DNA of 64,000 nucleotides from Cribrihabitans_A neustonicus (GCF_048820895.1 NZ_JBMERQ010000001.1:310001-374000); one strand, 5' to 3'; shown: positions 1-8,999, counted from the first letter of the stretch. A program made the numbers and translations. The notes: generated from the sequence alone by a model not told the origin.

Positions 1-2
1 AG

Positions 3-1136
3 TCCGCCCATGTGATCCTTGCCGCCAACAAGGCCGAGGGCAACGCCGCCGAGGCGGGCGTGCTGGAAGCCTACGGGCTGGGCCTGGGCGAGCCGCTGCG
101 GCTTTCGGGCGAGCACGGCGAGGGGATGCCGGATCTTTACGGCATCCTGCAGCCGCTGGCGGAGAAGTTCGAGCAGGTGGCCGAGGACAACGCGCCGGTG
201 ATGGACGTCGAGCTCGACGAGGATGGCGAGTTCGAGGACGGAGACGCGGTGCCGCAGCCGACCGCCGCCAAGCCCCTGCAGGTTGCGGTGGTGGGCCGCC
301 CGAACGCGGGCAAGTCCACGCTGATCAACAAGATCCTTGGGGAGGAACGCCTGCTGACCGGACCCGAGGCGGGCATCACCCGCGATGCGATCTCGCTGCG
401 GATGGAGTGGCAGGGCACGCCGATGCGGGTCTTTGACACCGCCGGCATGCGCAAGAAGGCCAAGGTGCAGGAGAAGCTGGAGAAGCTCTCCGTCTCCGAC
501 GGGTTGCGCGCGGTCAAGTTCGCCGAGGTGGTGGTGGTGCTGCTGGACGCGAGCATCCCCTTCGAGCAGCAGGACCTGCGCATCGCCGACCTCGCCGAGC
601 GCGAGGGCCGTGCCGTGGTGGTTGCCGTCAACAAGTGGGACGCCGAGGACGAGAAGCAGGAGAAGCTGCGTGACCTCAAGGAAGCCTTCGCCCGGCTGCT
701 GCCGCAGCTTAGGGGCGCGCCGCTGGTCACGGTCTCGGCCAAAACCGGCAAGGGGCTCGACCGGCTGCATGCCGCGATCCTGCGCGCCTACGAGGTCTGG
801 AACCGCCGGGTGCCGACCGCGGCGTTGAACCGCTGGCTTACTGGGATGCTGGAGCAGCACCCGCCCCCGGCTCCGCAGGGCAAGCGCATCAAGCTGCGCT
901 ACATGACCCAGGCCCGCACCCGGCCGCCCGCATTTGTGGTGATGTGCTCGCATCCCGACAAGCTGCCCGACAGCTATTCGCGCTATCTGGTCAACGGCCT
1001 GCGCGAGGATTTCGACATGCCGGGCTCGCCGATCCGCCTGTTCATGCGCGGGCAGGGCGACAAGAACCCCTACAAGGGCCGCCGCAAGAAGAACGCAGGC
1101 GCGCTCACCAAGCATCTGAAGGACCGGCAGCGCTGA
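3..1136 (+). CDS. der: Ribosome assembly GTPase Der (EngA), 5' end cut by the window
   Basis: Der is a tandem two-domain GTPase needed for maturation of the 50S subunit. The frame is open to the left edge, so the true start lies outside the window. The visible part opens with the NKAEG (G4) motif of the first G domain. An acidic linker follows, then a complete second G domain with GRPNAGKST (P-loop, near base 292), DTAGMRKK (G3) and NKWD (G4, near base 630). The C-terminal KH-like domain ends in a basic tail. A strong terminator follows about 80 bases after the stop. The start codon called at base 12 by ORF finding is an internal GTG. Confidence 0.97.
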   Translation, partial: SAHVILAANKAEGNAAEAGVLEAYGLGLGEPLRLSGEHGEGMPDLYGILQPLAEKFEQVAEDNAPVMDVELDEDGEFEDGDAVPQPTAAKPLQVAVVGRPNAGKSTLINKILGEERLLTGPEAGITRDAISLRMEWQGTPMRVFDTAGMRKKAKVQEKLEKLSVSDGLRAVKFAEVVVVLLDASIPFEQQDLRIADLAEREGRAVVVAVNKWDAEDEKQEKLRDLKEAFARLLPQLRGAPLVTVSAKTGKGLDRLHAAILRAYEVWNRRVPTAALNRWLTGMLEQHPPPAPQGKRIKLRYMTQARTRPPAFVVMCSHPDKLPDSYSRYLVNGLREDFDMPGSPIRLFMRGQGDKNPYKGRRKKNAGALTKHLKDRQR

Positions 1137-1438
1137 AGCCCGGCTGATCCGGGCAAAGGGGGAGTGCTCCCGCCCGGCCTGCAGCCTTTCGAAGAAAGAC
1201 CTGGCCCTGCCCAAGCCGCGCGCCGCCCGTTCCGGGCGGCGCTTTTGCGTTCGGGGCCGGCCGTGCTGCGGAAATCTCCCCAGGCTGCGTGGAGGTGCCC
1301 AAATTGCTCTAAAGGCTGACTTTTCCGTCCCCGCCGGGTCTTGTCATGACGCCGGGACAGATTACCTCTGGAAAAGCCTTGGACGGGGCCGCGGTACTTC
1401 ATGCGGTTTTCACAGAGTGATTTTTTACGGATGACGCC
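1137..1438. other. Intergenic region between der and the desaturase
   Basis: This 302-base gap holds the der terminator. The last 70 bases are less GC-rich and include a T run just before the desaturase start, so a promoter is likely there. I see no convincing -35/-10 pair and no small gene. Confidence 0.5.
1220..1246 (+). terminator. Rho-independent terminator after der
   Basis: A perfect 10-bp GC stem (1220-1229 with 1233-1242) with a 3-base loop is followed by TTTT. It lies 83 bases past the der stop and fits as the end of that transcript. Confidence 0.85.
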
Positions 1439-2392
1439 ATGGATCTGAGGGCACATACGCGCAAATACTGCGCCAAGGATAACAGGCTGGCCGCGCTCAG
1501 CTATTTCGGCACATTTGCGGTCTATTTCACGGCTCTCTACCTCGCCATCACCCAGGTGGAGCGCTGGTATATCCTGCTGCCCGCGGGCGTCGTCTTTGCC
1601 TTTGCGGCGGTGCGGCTTTACGTGCTGCAGCATGACACCGGGCATCATTCACTGTTCGAGACACGGGCACAGAACGAGATCGCAGGCCATGTGCTGTCAC
1701 CCTTCACCTTTGCGCCGTTCGAGGTGATGAAGCAGAACCACAACCTGCATCACGCCAATATCGGCAACCTCGAACACCGGGAGACCGGCGAGATCCACAC
1801 GATGACGCTCACGGAATGGCAGCAGGCGGGCTTCTGGCAGCGGCTGGCCTACCGGCTGTACCGCAACCCCTTCGTGCTGGTGCCGGTGGGCGCGGCGTTC
1901 ACCTATTTCATCCGCTACCGCTGGCCCAAGAACACGCTGCGCTTCGGCGTGCTGGGCGTGGTGCTGCACAACCTGGTGATCATTGCGATGCTGTCGCTTC
2001 TGTACTGGGCGGCGGGCTGGACCGGGGTGCTGGTGTGGCTGGTGTTCTCCTTCCTAGGCGGCATGATCGGAGTGTTCCTGGTCTACCTGCAGCACAACTT
2101 CGAGGACACATACTGGGACCGCCGGCCGGAGCTGAATCCGCAGGTGGCGGCTTTGCAGGGGTCTTCCTGCCTGGATTTCGGCTGGTTTTTCGACTTTGCG
2201 GTCGCCAATATCACCCTGCATGACATTCACCATTACAACGCCCGCATCCCCTCCTACCGCTTGCGGCAATGCCACTACAGCCTGCCGCCGGAAGCCGGGC
2301 TGCGCCGGATCGGCTTTATTGAGGCCCTGCGCGCGCTGTCGCTGAAGCTTTGGGACGAGGAGCAGGAGCGGCTGGTGCCCTTCCCGGCCTGA
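1439..2392 (+). CDS. Membrane fatty acid desaturase (acyl-lipid type)
   Basis: A 317-residue integral membrane di-iron desaturase. The three histidine boxes are all present: HDTGH at 65-69, HNLHH at 101-105 and HDIHH at 261-265. Hydrophobic segments lie around 22-40, 43-62 and 165-210. The family inserts double bonds into acyl chains of membrane lipids using oxygen. The histidine pattern fits the DesA/FADS-like superfamily; regiospecificity cannot be read from the sequence. The gene stands alone between a terminator and a lysine-rich protein gene that begins 53 bases later. Confidence 0.88.
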   Translation: MDLRAHTRKYCAKDNRLAALSYFGTFAVYFTALYLAITQVERWYILLPAGVVFAFAAVRLYVLQHDTGHHSLFETRAQNEIAGHVLSPFTFAPFEVMKQNHNLHHANIGNLEHRETGEIHTMTLTEWQQAGFWQRLAYRLYRNPFVLVPVGAAFTYFIRYRWPKNTLRFGVLGVVLHNLVIIAMLSLLYWAAGWTGVLVWLVFSFLGGMIGVFLVYLQHNFEDTYWDRRPELNPQVAALQGSSCLDFGWFFDFAVANITLHDIHHYNARIPSYRLRQCHYSLPPEAGLRRIGFIEALRALSLKLWDEEQERLVPFPA

Positions 2393-2445
2393 TTTTGGGG
2401 CGGGGCAGGACGGCCGCCGGGGGCGGGCAGGCACAGGGATTCAGC

Positions 2446-2820
2446 ATGGAACGTGCAAACGGGGCGGGGCCGGGAAACCGGGGGCTGGCAACCGCAGAAC
2501 ACCAGGGGAAGGATTCGGCGGCGAATGGCGAGGAGGCCAGCCGGGCGGACTACGACGCTGCACTGGCGGAGGCAGAGGCGGCGCGGGTGGCGGCCGAAGA
2601 AAAGGCAGCCCGCGCCAAGGCCAAGGCCCGCAAGGCCAAGCGCAAAGCGGCGCTGCTGGCCCAGGAGATTGCCGAGGCCCGCATCAAGGCCAGAAAGAAG
2701 GCGAAAAAGCTGAAGGCAAAAGCCAAGAAGGAAATCGCCAAGGAAAAGGCCAAGGCCCGTGCAATCCTGGGGGAAAAGGAGCGCGCCAAGGCAGGGATGC
2801 AGCCGAAGGCCAAGGGCTGA
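2446..2820 (+). CDS. Lysine/alanine-rich histone-H1-like protein
   Basis: A 124-residue protein of very biased composition. After about 30 residues without clear fold, the rest is almost only Ala, Lys, Arg and Glu, with AKAKARKAKRK- and KARKKAKKLKAK-type runs. This predicts a long, highly basic helix, as in bacterial histone-H1-like or other nucleic-acid-binding tails. The open frame runs further upstream, but the ATG at 2446 is the first sensible start and removes an unlikely Gly-rich leader that overlaps the desaturase stop. No enzymatic motif is present. DNA or RNA binding is inferred from composition alone. Confidence 0.6.
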   Translation: MERANGAGPGNRGLATAEHQGKDSAANGEEASRADYDAALAEAEAARVAAEEKAARAKAKARKAKRKAALLAQEIAEARIKARKKAKKLKAKAKKEIAKEKAKARAILGEKERAKAGMQPKAKG

Positions 2821-2890
2821 GGGTCTGGCGGTCGGTGCCGGGAGCGTTTTTCCCAGTCCGGAGAAACAGGCCAGCCGTGCGGCAAGCACG

Positions 2891-3060
2891 GCGCCGCGCG
2901 TCACCGGCGCGCGCGGGGGCGATTCAAACGGGAGTGGCTGGCAGTTTATCCCCGCCAAGTTCGTACTCCTTCTCAAGGACATATCCAGCCTCAGCAAAAT
3001 CGCAACCGCGAGGGGGTGGGCCGGCGATGCGCGGCGGCCTTCGGCCCTGTTCCGCGCCGG
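2891..3060 (+). repeat. Family A intergenic repeat, copy A1
   Basis: This is the same element as at 11227-11400, 45071-45238 and 58955-59130, but in the opposite orientation. It shares the GCAGTTTATCCC-GCCAA core, the GGCGATGCGCGGCGGCC block and the GTTCCGCGC end. Its centre is the most diverged of the four. It lies between convergent genes (the H1-like gene and serS). Confidence 0.8.
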
Positions 3061-3100
3061 GGGCAGTAGGTATGCGCTGCAAACGCTTGTCAGTAAACAA

Positions 3101-3128
3101 AAACCGGCGCTGAGGCAGCGCCGGTTTT
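3101..3128. terminator. Bidirectional terminator between the H1-like gene and serS
   Basis: A 12-bp stem (3101-3112 with 3116-3127) with a 3-base loop has a T run on the plus side and an A run before it that serves the minus strand. It is 32 bases past the serS stop and also closes the plus-strand transcript. Confidence 0.88.
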
Positions 3129-3159
3129 CTTGTCCCGCCTTGCCCTGAGGCCCGGTGGT

Positions 3160-4452
3160 TCAGACCAGCCGGCCCTCAGCCGTGAGCGTCAGCTTGCCGC
3201 CAAGGTAGGGCGCGAGCACCTCAGGCAGCTGCACTGACCCGTCGGCCTGCTGGCCGTTCTCCAGAACCGCGATCAGGCACCGGCCCACCGCGAGGCCGGA
3301 GCCGTTCAGCGTGTGCAGGAACTGCGGCTTGCCGCCACCCTCGGGTTTGAAGCGGGCGTTCATCCGGCGGGCCTGGAAGTCGCCACAGTTGGAGACCGAG
3401 GAAATCTCGCGGTAAGTATTCTGCCCGGGCAGCCAGACCTCGATGTCATGAGTCTTGCGGGCGCCGAAACCCATGTCGCCGGTGCAGAGCACCACGGTGC
3501 GGTAGGGCAGGCCGAGGCGCTCCAGGATGCCCTGGGCGCAGGCGGTCATGCGCTCGTGCTCCTCGCCGCTCTTGTCCGGGCGGGTGACGGAGACCATCTC
3601 CACCTTCTCGAACTGGTGCTGGCGCAGCATGCCGGAGGTGTCCTTGCCGGCCGAGCCTGCCTCGGAGCGGAAGCACTGGGTGTGCGCGACGTAGCGGCGC
3701 GGCAGGTAGCCTTCCTCCACCACTATGCCATTGACGATATTGGTCAGCGTCACCTCGGCAGTGGGCACGAGCCACCAGCCGTTGGTGGTCTGGTAGCTGT
3801 CCTCGCCGAACTTGGGCAGCTGGCCGGTGCCGTAAAGCATCTCTTCACGCACCAGAACCGGGGTCCAGGTTTCGGTCAGGCCGTTCTCATCGACGTGGGT
3901 GTTGACCATGAACTGCGCCAGCGCCCGGTGGATTCGCGCGACTGCGCCGGAGAGCACCACGAACCGGCTGCCGGAGAGCTTGGCGGCCGTTTCGAAGTCC
4001 ATGCCATCCTTTACGCCTTCGATTTCGAAATGCTCCTTCGGCTCGAAGTCGAGCGCCCTGGGCTCGCCCCAGCGGTGGATTTCGACATTGTCGTTTTCGT
4101 CCTCGCCCTGCGGCACGTCGTCGAACGGCAGGTTGGGGATGGTCATCAGCATGTCGGTGAGCCGCTGGTCGAGCTCTTTGGCTTCGGCGTTCATCGCCGC
4201 GACCTCGGCCTTCTTCTCGGCCACCAGCGCGCGCAGGCGCTCGAACTCGGCCTCGTCGCCGCGGGCCTTGGCGGCGCCGACTTCTTTGGAGGCCTTGTTC
4301 TGCTCGGCCTGGGCGGTCTCGGCGGCGAGGATCTTGGCGCGGCGGGCCTCGTCCAGGGCCAGGATCTCAGACGACACGCCCGCATCCCCGCGGCGCGCCA
4401 CGGCGGCGTCGAATGCGGCAGGGTTTTCGCGGATGGCGCGGATGTCATGCAT
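3160..4452 (-). CDS. serS: Serine--tRNA ligase
   Basis: A 430-residue class II aminoacyl-tRNA synthetase that charges tRNA-Ser (and tRNA-Sec where present). Residues 1-110 form the long antiparallel coiled coil that contacts the tRNA long arm; the class II catalytic core follows, with the motif 2 FRSEAGSAGKDTSGMLRQHQF region and a C-terminal motif 3 with GSGLAVGR. The reading frame extends 13 codons further, but the ATG at 4452 has AGGAG at the right distance and gives the usual MHDIRAIRENP start. It is transcribed away from yajC. Confidence 0.97.
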   Translation of the reverse strand: MHDIRAIRENPAAFDAAVARRGDAGVSSEILALDEARRAKILAAETAQAEQNKASKEVGAAKARGDEAEFERLRALVAEKKAEVAAMNAEAKELDQRLTDMLMTIPNLPFDDVPQGEDENDNVEIHRWGEPRALDFEPKEHFEIEGVKDGMDFETAAKLSGSRFVVLSGAVARIHRALAQFMVNTHVDENGLTETWTPVLVREEMLYGTGQLPKFGEDSYQTTNGWWLVPTAEVTLTNIVNGIVVEEGYLPRRYVAHTQCFRSEAGSAGKDTSGMLRQHQFEKVEMVSVTRPDKSGEEHERMTACAQGILERLGLPYRTVVLCTGDMGFGARKTHDIEVWLPGQNTYREISSVSNCGDFQARRMNARFKPEGGGKPQFLHTLNGSGLAVGRCLIAVLENGQQADGSVQLPEVLAPYLGGKLTLTAEGRLV

Positions 4453-4768
4453 GAGGGTCACTCCTGGCTTGCAATGCGGGTGTTGAATCACTGCCCCATC
4501 CTATGCCGCAGTGATGAACAAAGGGGAAGGGGGCAGGGGGTGGCGGAGGCGCAGCGCCGAGCGGAACTGGGCCGCAAGGCGGCCGCTTACCGCCCCGTGC
4601 GCGCCGGCGCTGCGCGGCTCGTCTCCGCTGCAGGGCCCGCGCGCGGCCGGGCTTTTGCATTTGCCGACCCGAACCGCCCGGTGAGCCTTGCAACCCAAGT
4701 GGCCAGCGCATAGGTTCCGCTGCAAAATTCCGGCGCGTATCGTGCCGCTTTCACAGAAGGAATATCCC
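4453..4768. other. Divergent serS / yajC intergenic region
   Basis: These 316 bases must carry promoters for both serS and the yajC-secDF run. The middle (about 4560-4660) is extremely GC-rich with GC inverted repeats. I cannot place convincing promoter hexamers and see no small gene. Confidence 0.45.
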
Positions 4769-5053
4769 ATGGACGTTGGCGCAATCGGCCAGTTTCTCCC
4801 GCTTATCCTGATCTTCGCGATCATGTACTTCCTGCTGATCCGCCCGCAGCAGAAAAAGATGAAGCAGCATCAGGCGATGGTGGACGGCCTGCGCCGCGGG
4901 GACCAGGTGGTGACCCAGGGCGGCGTGATCGGCAAGGTCTCCAAAGTCAAGGAAGACGGCGAGATCGAAGTGGAAATCGCCGAAGGCGTCAAGGTGCGCG
5001 TGGTCAAGGCGACCATCGCCCAAGTGCTGAGCAAGACCGAGCCGGCAGCGTAA
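4769..5053 (+). CDS. yajC: Preprotein translocase accessory subunit YajC
   Basis: A 94-residue inner membrane protein with one N-terminal transmembrane helix (about residues 8-25), then the RPQQKKMKQHQAMVDGLRRGDQVVTQGG signature and a small beta-rich cytoplasmic domain. YajC associates with SecDF and SecYEG and may link to YidC. The ATG at 4769 has AGAAGGA upstream and gives the family length. Upstream in-frame starts would add 27 unlikely residues. It is the first gene of the secretion and cytochrome c maturation run and is followed by secD after 34 bases. Confidence 0.95.
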   Translation: MDVGAIGQFLPLILIFAIMYFLLIRPQQKKMKQHQAMVDGLRRGDQVVTQGGVIGKVSKVKEDGEIEVEIAEGVKVRVVKATIAQVLSKTEPAA

Positions 5054-5087
5054 ACCGCCCACTCCAACCCATTGATAAGGCAGGGCA

Positions 5088-6749
5088 ATGCTGCAAATTG
5101 ATCTCTGGAAAAGGGTTCTCATCTGGCTGGCCTGCGCGGCCGGCCTTTTGCTTGCCCTGCCCAATGCATTCTATACCCGCGTCGAGCAGGCCAATGACGC
5201 CGCGGCGGAAATCATCGCCCGCGGCGAAACCCCGGAGCGGCTGGAGACGGCTGCGCAGTGGCCCGATTTCCTGCCTTCGGGGCTGGTGAACCTCGGTCTC
5301 GATCTGCGTGGCGGCGCGCATCTCCTGGCCGAAGTGCAAGTCGAGGACGTTTATGAAGCGCGGATGGATGCGCTGTGGCCGGAAGTGCGCGATGCGCTGC
5401 GGCCCGAACGCGCCGCCATCGGCACCTTCCGCCGCCAGCCCGGCCCGGCGGACCAGATTCGCCTGAAGATCTCCAAACCCGAAGGCATGGCCCGGGCGCT
5501 GGAAGTGGTGCGCGGTCTCGCAAACCCGATCGCCACGCTGACCGGCGCGGGCGCGAACGACATTGAGGTTTCGGCTGAGGGCGACATCCTGGTGGTGCGC
5601 CTGTCTGAGGCCGAGAAGCTGGCCTCAGACGACCGCACCGTGCGCCAGTCGCTGGAAATCGTGCGCCGCCGCATCGACGAGGTCGGCACCCGCGAGCCGA
5701 CGATCCAGCGCCAGGGCGCCGACCGCATCCTGATCCAGGTGCCGGGCATCGGCTCGGCTTCCGAGCTGAAGGAGATCATTGGCACCACGGCGCAGCTGAC
5801 CTTCAATCCGGTCGTGGGCCGCGGCAGCGATCCCGATGCCGCGCCCGGCGTGGGCAACAAGGTGATCCCGTCGCTGGACGAGGAGGGCGTCTACTACACG
5901 GTGGAGGCCGCCGCGGTGGTGACCGGCGAGCAGCTGGTCGATGCGCAGCCGTCTTTCGATCAGAACGGCCAGCCCGCGGTGACCTTCCGCTTCAACACCT
6001 CCGGCGCGCGCAAGTTCGGCGACTACACGGCGGAAAACATCGGCTCGCCCTTTGCGATCGTGCTGGATGACGAGGTGGTCTCCGCCCCGGTGATCCAGTC
6101 CCACATCCCCGGCGGCTCCGGCATCATCACCGGCAATTTCACCATCGAGGACAGCACCAACCTCGCGATCCTGCTGCGTGCGGGCGCGCTGCCTGCGGGG
6201 CTCGAGTTCCTCGAAGAGCGCACCATCGGCCCCGAGCTGGGCCAGGACAGCATCGACGCGGGCAAGGTTGCAACTGCCGTGGCCTTTGCCGGCGTGCTGA
6301 TCTTCATGGCGTTGAGCTTCGGTCTGTTCGGCCTCTTTGCCAATGTGGCGCTGGTTCTCAACATTGCGCTGATTTTCGGCGCGCTCAGCCTCATCGGCGG
6401 CACGCTGACGCTGCCGGGCATCGCGGGCATCGTGCTGACGGTCGGCATGGCGGTGGACGCCAATGTGCTGATCTTCGAGCGCATCCGCGAGGAACTGAAA
6501 GCGGGCCGGGGTCCTGCGCGGGCCATCGACGAAGGCTATTCCAAGGCGCTGAGCGCCATTCTCGACGCCAATATCACCACTTTCATCACCGCAGTGATCC
6601 TGTTCGCGATGGGCTCCGGCCCGGTGCGCGGATTTGCAATCACCCTGGGGCTAGGCATCCTGACCTCGGTGTTCACCGCGATCTTCGTGACCCGGCTGAT
6701 GATCGTGATGTGGTTCGAACGGCGCCGTCCTAAAACGATCGAGGTGTAA
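5088..6749 (+). CDS. secD: Protein translocase subunit SecD
   Basis: A 553-residue RND-fold membrane protein that, with SecF, uses the proton gradient to pull exported proteins into the periplasm. It has an N-terminal transmembrane helix, the DLRGGAHLL motif at the start of the P1 periplasmic region, a large periplasmic domain to about residue 390, and five C-terminal helices with the GMAVDANVLIFERIREEL signature. AAGGCAGGGCA precedes the ATG. Only one base separates it from secF, so the two are surely co-translated. Confidence 0.97.
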   Translation: MLQIDLWKRVLIWLACAAGLLLALPNAFYTRVEQANDAAAEIIARGETPERLETAAQWPDFLPSGLVNLGLDLRGGAHLLAEVQVEDVYEARMDALWPEVRDALRPERAAIGTFRRQPGPADQIRLKISKPEGMARALEVVRGLANPIATLTGAGANDIEVSAEGDILVVRLSEAEKLASDDRTVRQSLEIVRRRIDEVGTREPTIQRQGADRILIQVPGIGSASELKEIIGTTAQLTFNPVVGRGSDPDAAPGVGNKVIPSLDEEGVYYTVEAAAVVTGEQLVDAQPSFDQNGQPAVTFRFNTSGARKFGDYTAENIGSPFAIVLDDEVVSAPVIQSHIPGGSGIITGNFTIEDSTNLAILLRAGALPAGLEFLEERTIGPELGQDSIDAGKVATAVAFAGVLIFMALSFGLFGLFANVALVLNIALIFGALSLIGGTLTLPGIAGIVLTVGMAVDANVLIFERIREELKAGRGPARAIDEGYSKALSAILDANITTFITAVILFAMGSGPVRGFAITLGLGILTSVFTAIFVTRLMIVMWFERRRPKTIEV

Positions 6750-6750
6750 G

Positions 6751-7719
6751 ATGCGGCTGAAACTGGTACCCACGGAGACCTCCTTCGATTTCTTCAAGCG
6801 CGCCCGGCTTTGGCTGGGGATCTCGGCCGTGATGATGGTGGTTGGCTTTGCCTCCTTCCTGTTTCAGGGGCTGAATTTCGGCATCGACTTCCGCGGCGGC
6901 ACGACGATCCGCACCGAGGCTGCGCAGCCTGTTGATGTCGGCGCTTACCGGGATGCGGTCCAGACACTGAAGCTGGGCGATATTTCGATCACCGAGGTCT
7001 TCGACCCCACCTTCGGCCCCGAGCAGAACGTGGCGATGATCCGCATCGAGGCGCAGGACGACGGCGAGGCAGTCTCGGCCGAGGTCATCGCCAGTCTTCA
7101 GGCGGCGCTCGACAAGGTGGCGCCCGGCATCAAGTTCGTCTCGGTCGAATCGGTGGGCCCGAAAGTCTCGGGCGAGCTGGTGCAGACCGCGGTGATCGCG
7201 GTCGCGCTCGCCATCGCAGCGGTGCTGGTCTACATCTGGCTCCGGTTCGAGTGGCAATTCGCGCTCGGCGCCGTGGCCGCACTGGTGCATGACGTGATCC
7301 TGACCATCGGCGTCTTCTCCGAGCTGCAGATCAAGTTCGACCTCGCCATCATCGCGGCGCTGCTGACTATCGTCGGCTATTCGCTGAACGACACCGTGGT
7401 CGTCTTTGACCGGGTGCGCGAAAACCTGCGGCGGTACAAGCAGAAGCCGCTGGAGGAGGTGCTGAACATTTCGATCAACGAAACGCTGAGCCGGACCATG
7501 ATGACCTCGGTCACCACGCTGATCGCGCTGATCGCGCTTTATGTGCTGGGCGGCGACGTGATCCGCGGCTTTGTCTTTGCGATGATCTGGGGCGTCGTGG
7601 TGGGGACCTATTCCTCGGTCTTCGTGGCCTCCACGATCCTGCTGAAGCTGGGCGTGAAGCGCGACTGGAACAAGCCGAGTGCGCCGACCGGCAACCAGTT
7701 CGCCAATATCGACGCCTGA
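6751..7719 (+). CDS. secF: Protein translocase subunit SecF
   Basis: A 322-residue partner of SecD with an N-terminal helix, the DFRGGTTIRTE motif, a short periplasmic loop, and five C-terminal helices with GYSLNDTVVVFDRVRENLR and ETLSRTMMTS. GAGGTG from the secD end acts as its ribosome binding site. A clear terminator follows 23 bases after the stop, closing the yajC-secD-secF unit. Confidence 0.97.
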   Translation: MRLKLVPTETSFDFFKRARLWLGISAVMMVVGFASFLFQGLNFGIDFRGGTTIRTEAAQPVDVGAYRDAVQTLKLGDISITEVFDPTFGPEQNVAMIRIEAQDDGEAVSAEVIASLQAALDKVAPGIKFVSVESVGPKVSGELVQTAVIAVALAIAAVLVYIWLRFEWQFALGAVAALVHDVILTIGVFSELQIKFDLAIIAALLTIVGYSLNDTVVVFDRVRENLRRYKQKPLEEVLNISINETLSRTMMTSVTTLIALIALYVLGGDVIRGFVFAMIWGVVVGTYSSVFVASTILLKLGVKRDWNKPSAPTGNQFANIDA

Positions 7720-7742
7720 ACGGGCGAAACGCTGAACAGGGG

Positions 7743-7771
7743 AGGCCGCGGGGATACCTGCGGCCTTTTTT
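7743..7771 (+). terminator. Rho-independent terminator after secF
   Basis: A 7-bp GC stem (7743-7749 with 7760-7766) is followed by a run of T. It ends the yajC-secD-secF transcript; downstream genes then need their own promoter. Confidence 0.85.
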
Positions 7772-7779
7772 GTGTCACC

Positions 7780-7840
7780 CAGCGCGGAACAGAGCCGGCG
7801 GGCCGCCCCGCATGCGCCGGCACTATGCGGCTCCCCGCTT
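7780..7840 (-). repeat. Family A repeat, shortened copy A5
   Basis: The left end of the element (AGCGCGGAACA, then GGGCCGCC-CGCAT) is joined almost directly to its right end (GCGGCTCCCCGCTT), with the roughly 110 bases between them missing. It looks like an internal deletion of a family A copy. It sits just past the secF terminator. Confidence 0.6.
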
Positions 7841-7917
7841 CACGGCCGCGACTATTTCCCGCGCCGCCCGAGCGTGTTATTCCGGGCCCGACCCGGAGCT
7901 TGAGAAGGACCCAGCCG

Positions 7918-8271
7918 ATGCGCCTGAACGAAGTGAGCTACAGCGACGCCGAACCGGTGGACGGCTACGGCCCCGGCTTCTTCCGCATCGGCGGCAAGGT
8001 GCAGACCGGCGCGGTGCTGACCTCGGGCGCGGGCACCGCCGCCTGGGGCGGCTATAATGACGCTGCACCGCTTCTGGCGCTGGCAGGCTCCATCGACGTG
8101 CTGTTCGTCGGCACGGGTGCAGAGATTGCCCATATACCGGCGGGCTTGCGCCAGCAGCTGGAAGGCGCGGGGATCGGGGTTGAGACCATGAACTCCCCCG
8201 CCGCCTGCCGCACCTACAACGTGCTCCTGTCGGAAGGCCGCCGCATCGCGCTTGCCGCTCTGCCGGTCTGA
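7918..8271 (+). CDS. Mth938-like domain (DUF498) protein
   Basis: A 117-residue single-domain protein of the Mth938-like/DUF498 family. Related proteins include NDUFAF3, a mitochondrial complex I assembly factor, but the bacterial role is not established. Visible family features are the GYGPGFFRIGG start, the DVLFVGTG strand-turn and a C-terminal NSPAACRTYNVLLSEGRRIALA segment. The gene lies between the secF terminator and ccmA, 113 bases before ccmA. I chose the ATG at 7918 because the upstream frame lies in the family A remnant. Confidence 0.8.
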   Translation: MRLNEVSYSDAEPVDGYGPGFFRIGGKVQTGAVLTSGAGTAAWGGYNDAAPLLALAGSIDVLFVGTGAEIAHIPAGLRQQLEGAGIGVETMNSPAACRTYNVLLSEGRRIALAALPV

Positions 8272-8384
8272 GCGGCCCTGAAAGATCCGGCCCCGACGAT
8301 CGGCCCCCGGTTTGACCTGGCGCAAGGCGCAAGGCCCCCGATTGAGGCTTTTCATGCGCCGGGGCAATGGGATATGAAAAATTC

Positions 8385-8999
8385 ATGACATTGAATGTGA
8401 GTGATCTGAGCGTGGCGCGCGGCGGCCTTCCGGTGCTGGAAGGCGTGAGCTTCACGCTCGATCCCGGGCGGGCGCTGATCCTGCGCGGGCCGAACGGCAG
8501 CGGCAAAACCACACTCCTGCGCACCATTGCGGGGCTGCAGCCGCCGCTCAAAGGCCGCATCGACGGCGCCGAGGACCGCATTGCCTACGCCGCGCATTCA
8601 GACGGGCTGAAACCGGCACTGACGGTGGCAGAGAATCTTTCCTTTTGGGCCAGCGTCTTTGGCAGGAACGGGATAGGCCAGGCGCTGGCAGCGTTTGACC
8701 TCGAAGCCCTGCGCAGCCGGCAGGCGGGGATGCTCTCGGCCGGGCAGAAACGGCGCTTGGGCCTGAGCCGGCTGCTGGTCACCGGGCGGCCCATCTGGGT
8801 GATGGACGAGCCGACGGTGAGCCTTGACCGCGCCTCGGTGGCGCTCTTTGCCGATGCCGTGCGGGCGCATCTGACCGCCGGGGGGGCTGCGCTGATCGCC
8901 ACCCACATCGACCTCGGCCTGGAGGGCGAGGTGCTGGACGTGACCCCCTTCAAGGCGGCACCGCCGGCGATCGACGACTTCGACGGAGGCTTCCTGTGA
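8385..8999 (+). CDS. ccmA: Heme exporter ATP-binding protein CcmA
   Basis: A 204-residue ABC ATPase of the CcmABCD system I cytochrome c maturation complex, which drives release of holo-CcmE. It shows Walker A GPNGSGKTT, a signature region SAGQKRRLGLSR, Walker B WVMDEPT and a switch histidine (THID). An in-frame ATG six codons upstream (8367) is possible; neither has a strong ribosome binding site, and I chose the later one because family members begin MTL-x-V-x-DL. The stop overlaps the ccmB GTG start. Confidence 0.94.
   Translation: MTLNVSDLSVARGGLPVLEGVSFTLDPGRALILRGPNGSGKTTLLRTIAGLQPPLKGRIDGAEDRIAYAAHSDGLKPALTVAENLSFWASVFGRNGIGQALAAFDLEALRSRQAGMLSAGQKRRLGLSRLLVTGRPIWVMDEPTVSLDRASVALFADAVRAHLTAGGAALIATHIDLGLEGEVLDVTPFKAAPPAIDDFDGGFL

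Noticed and set aside
2835..3113. Short frames beginning MRGG within family A repeats treated as genes
   Set aside because: Each copy gives a different short peptide once the repeat ends; copies carry stops at different points and there is no conserved product.
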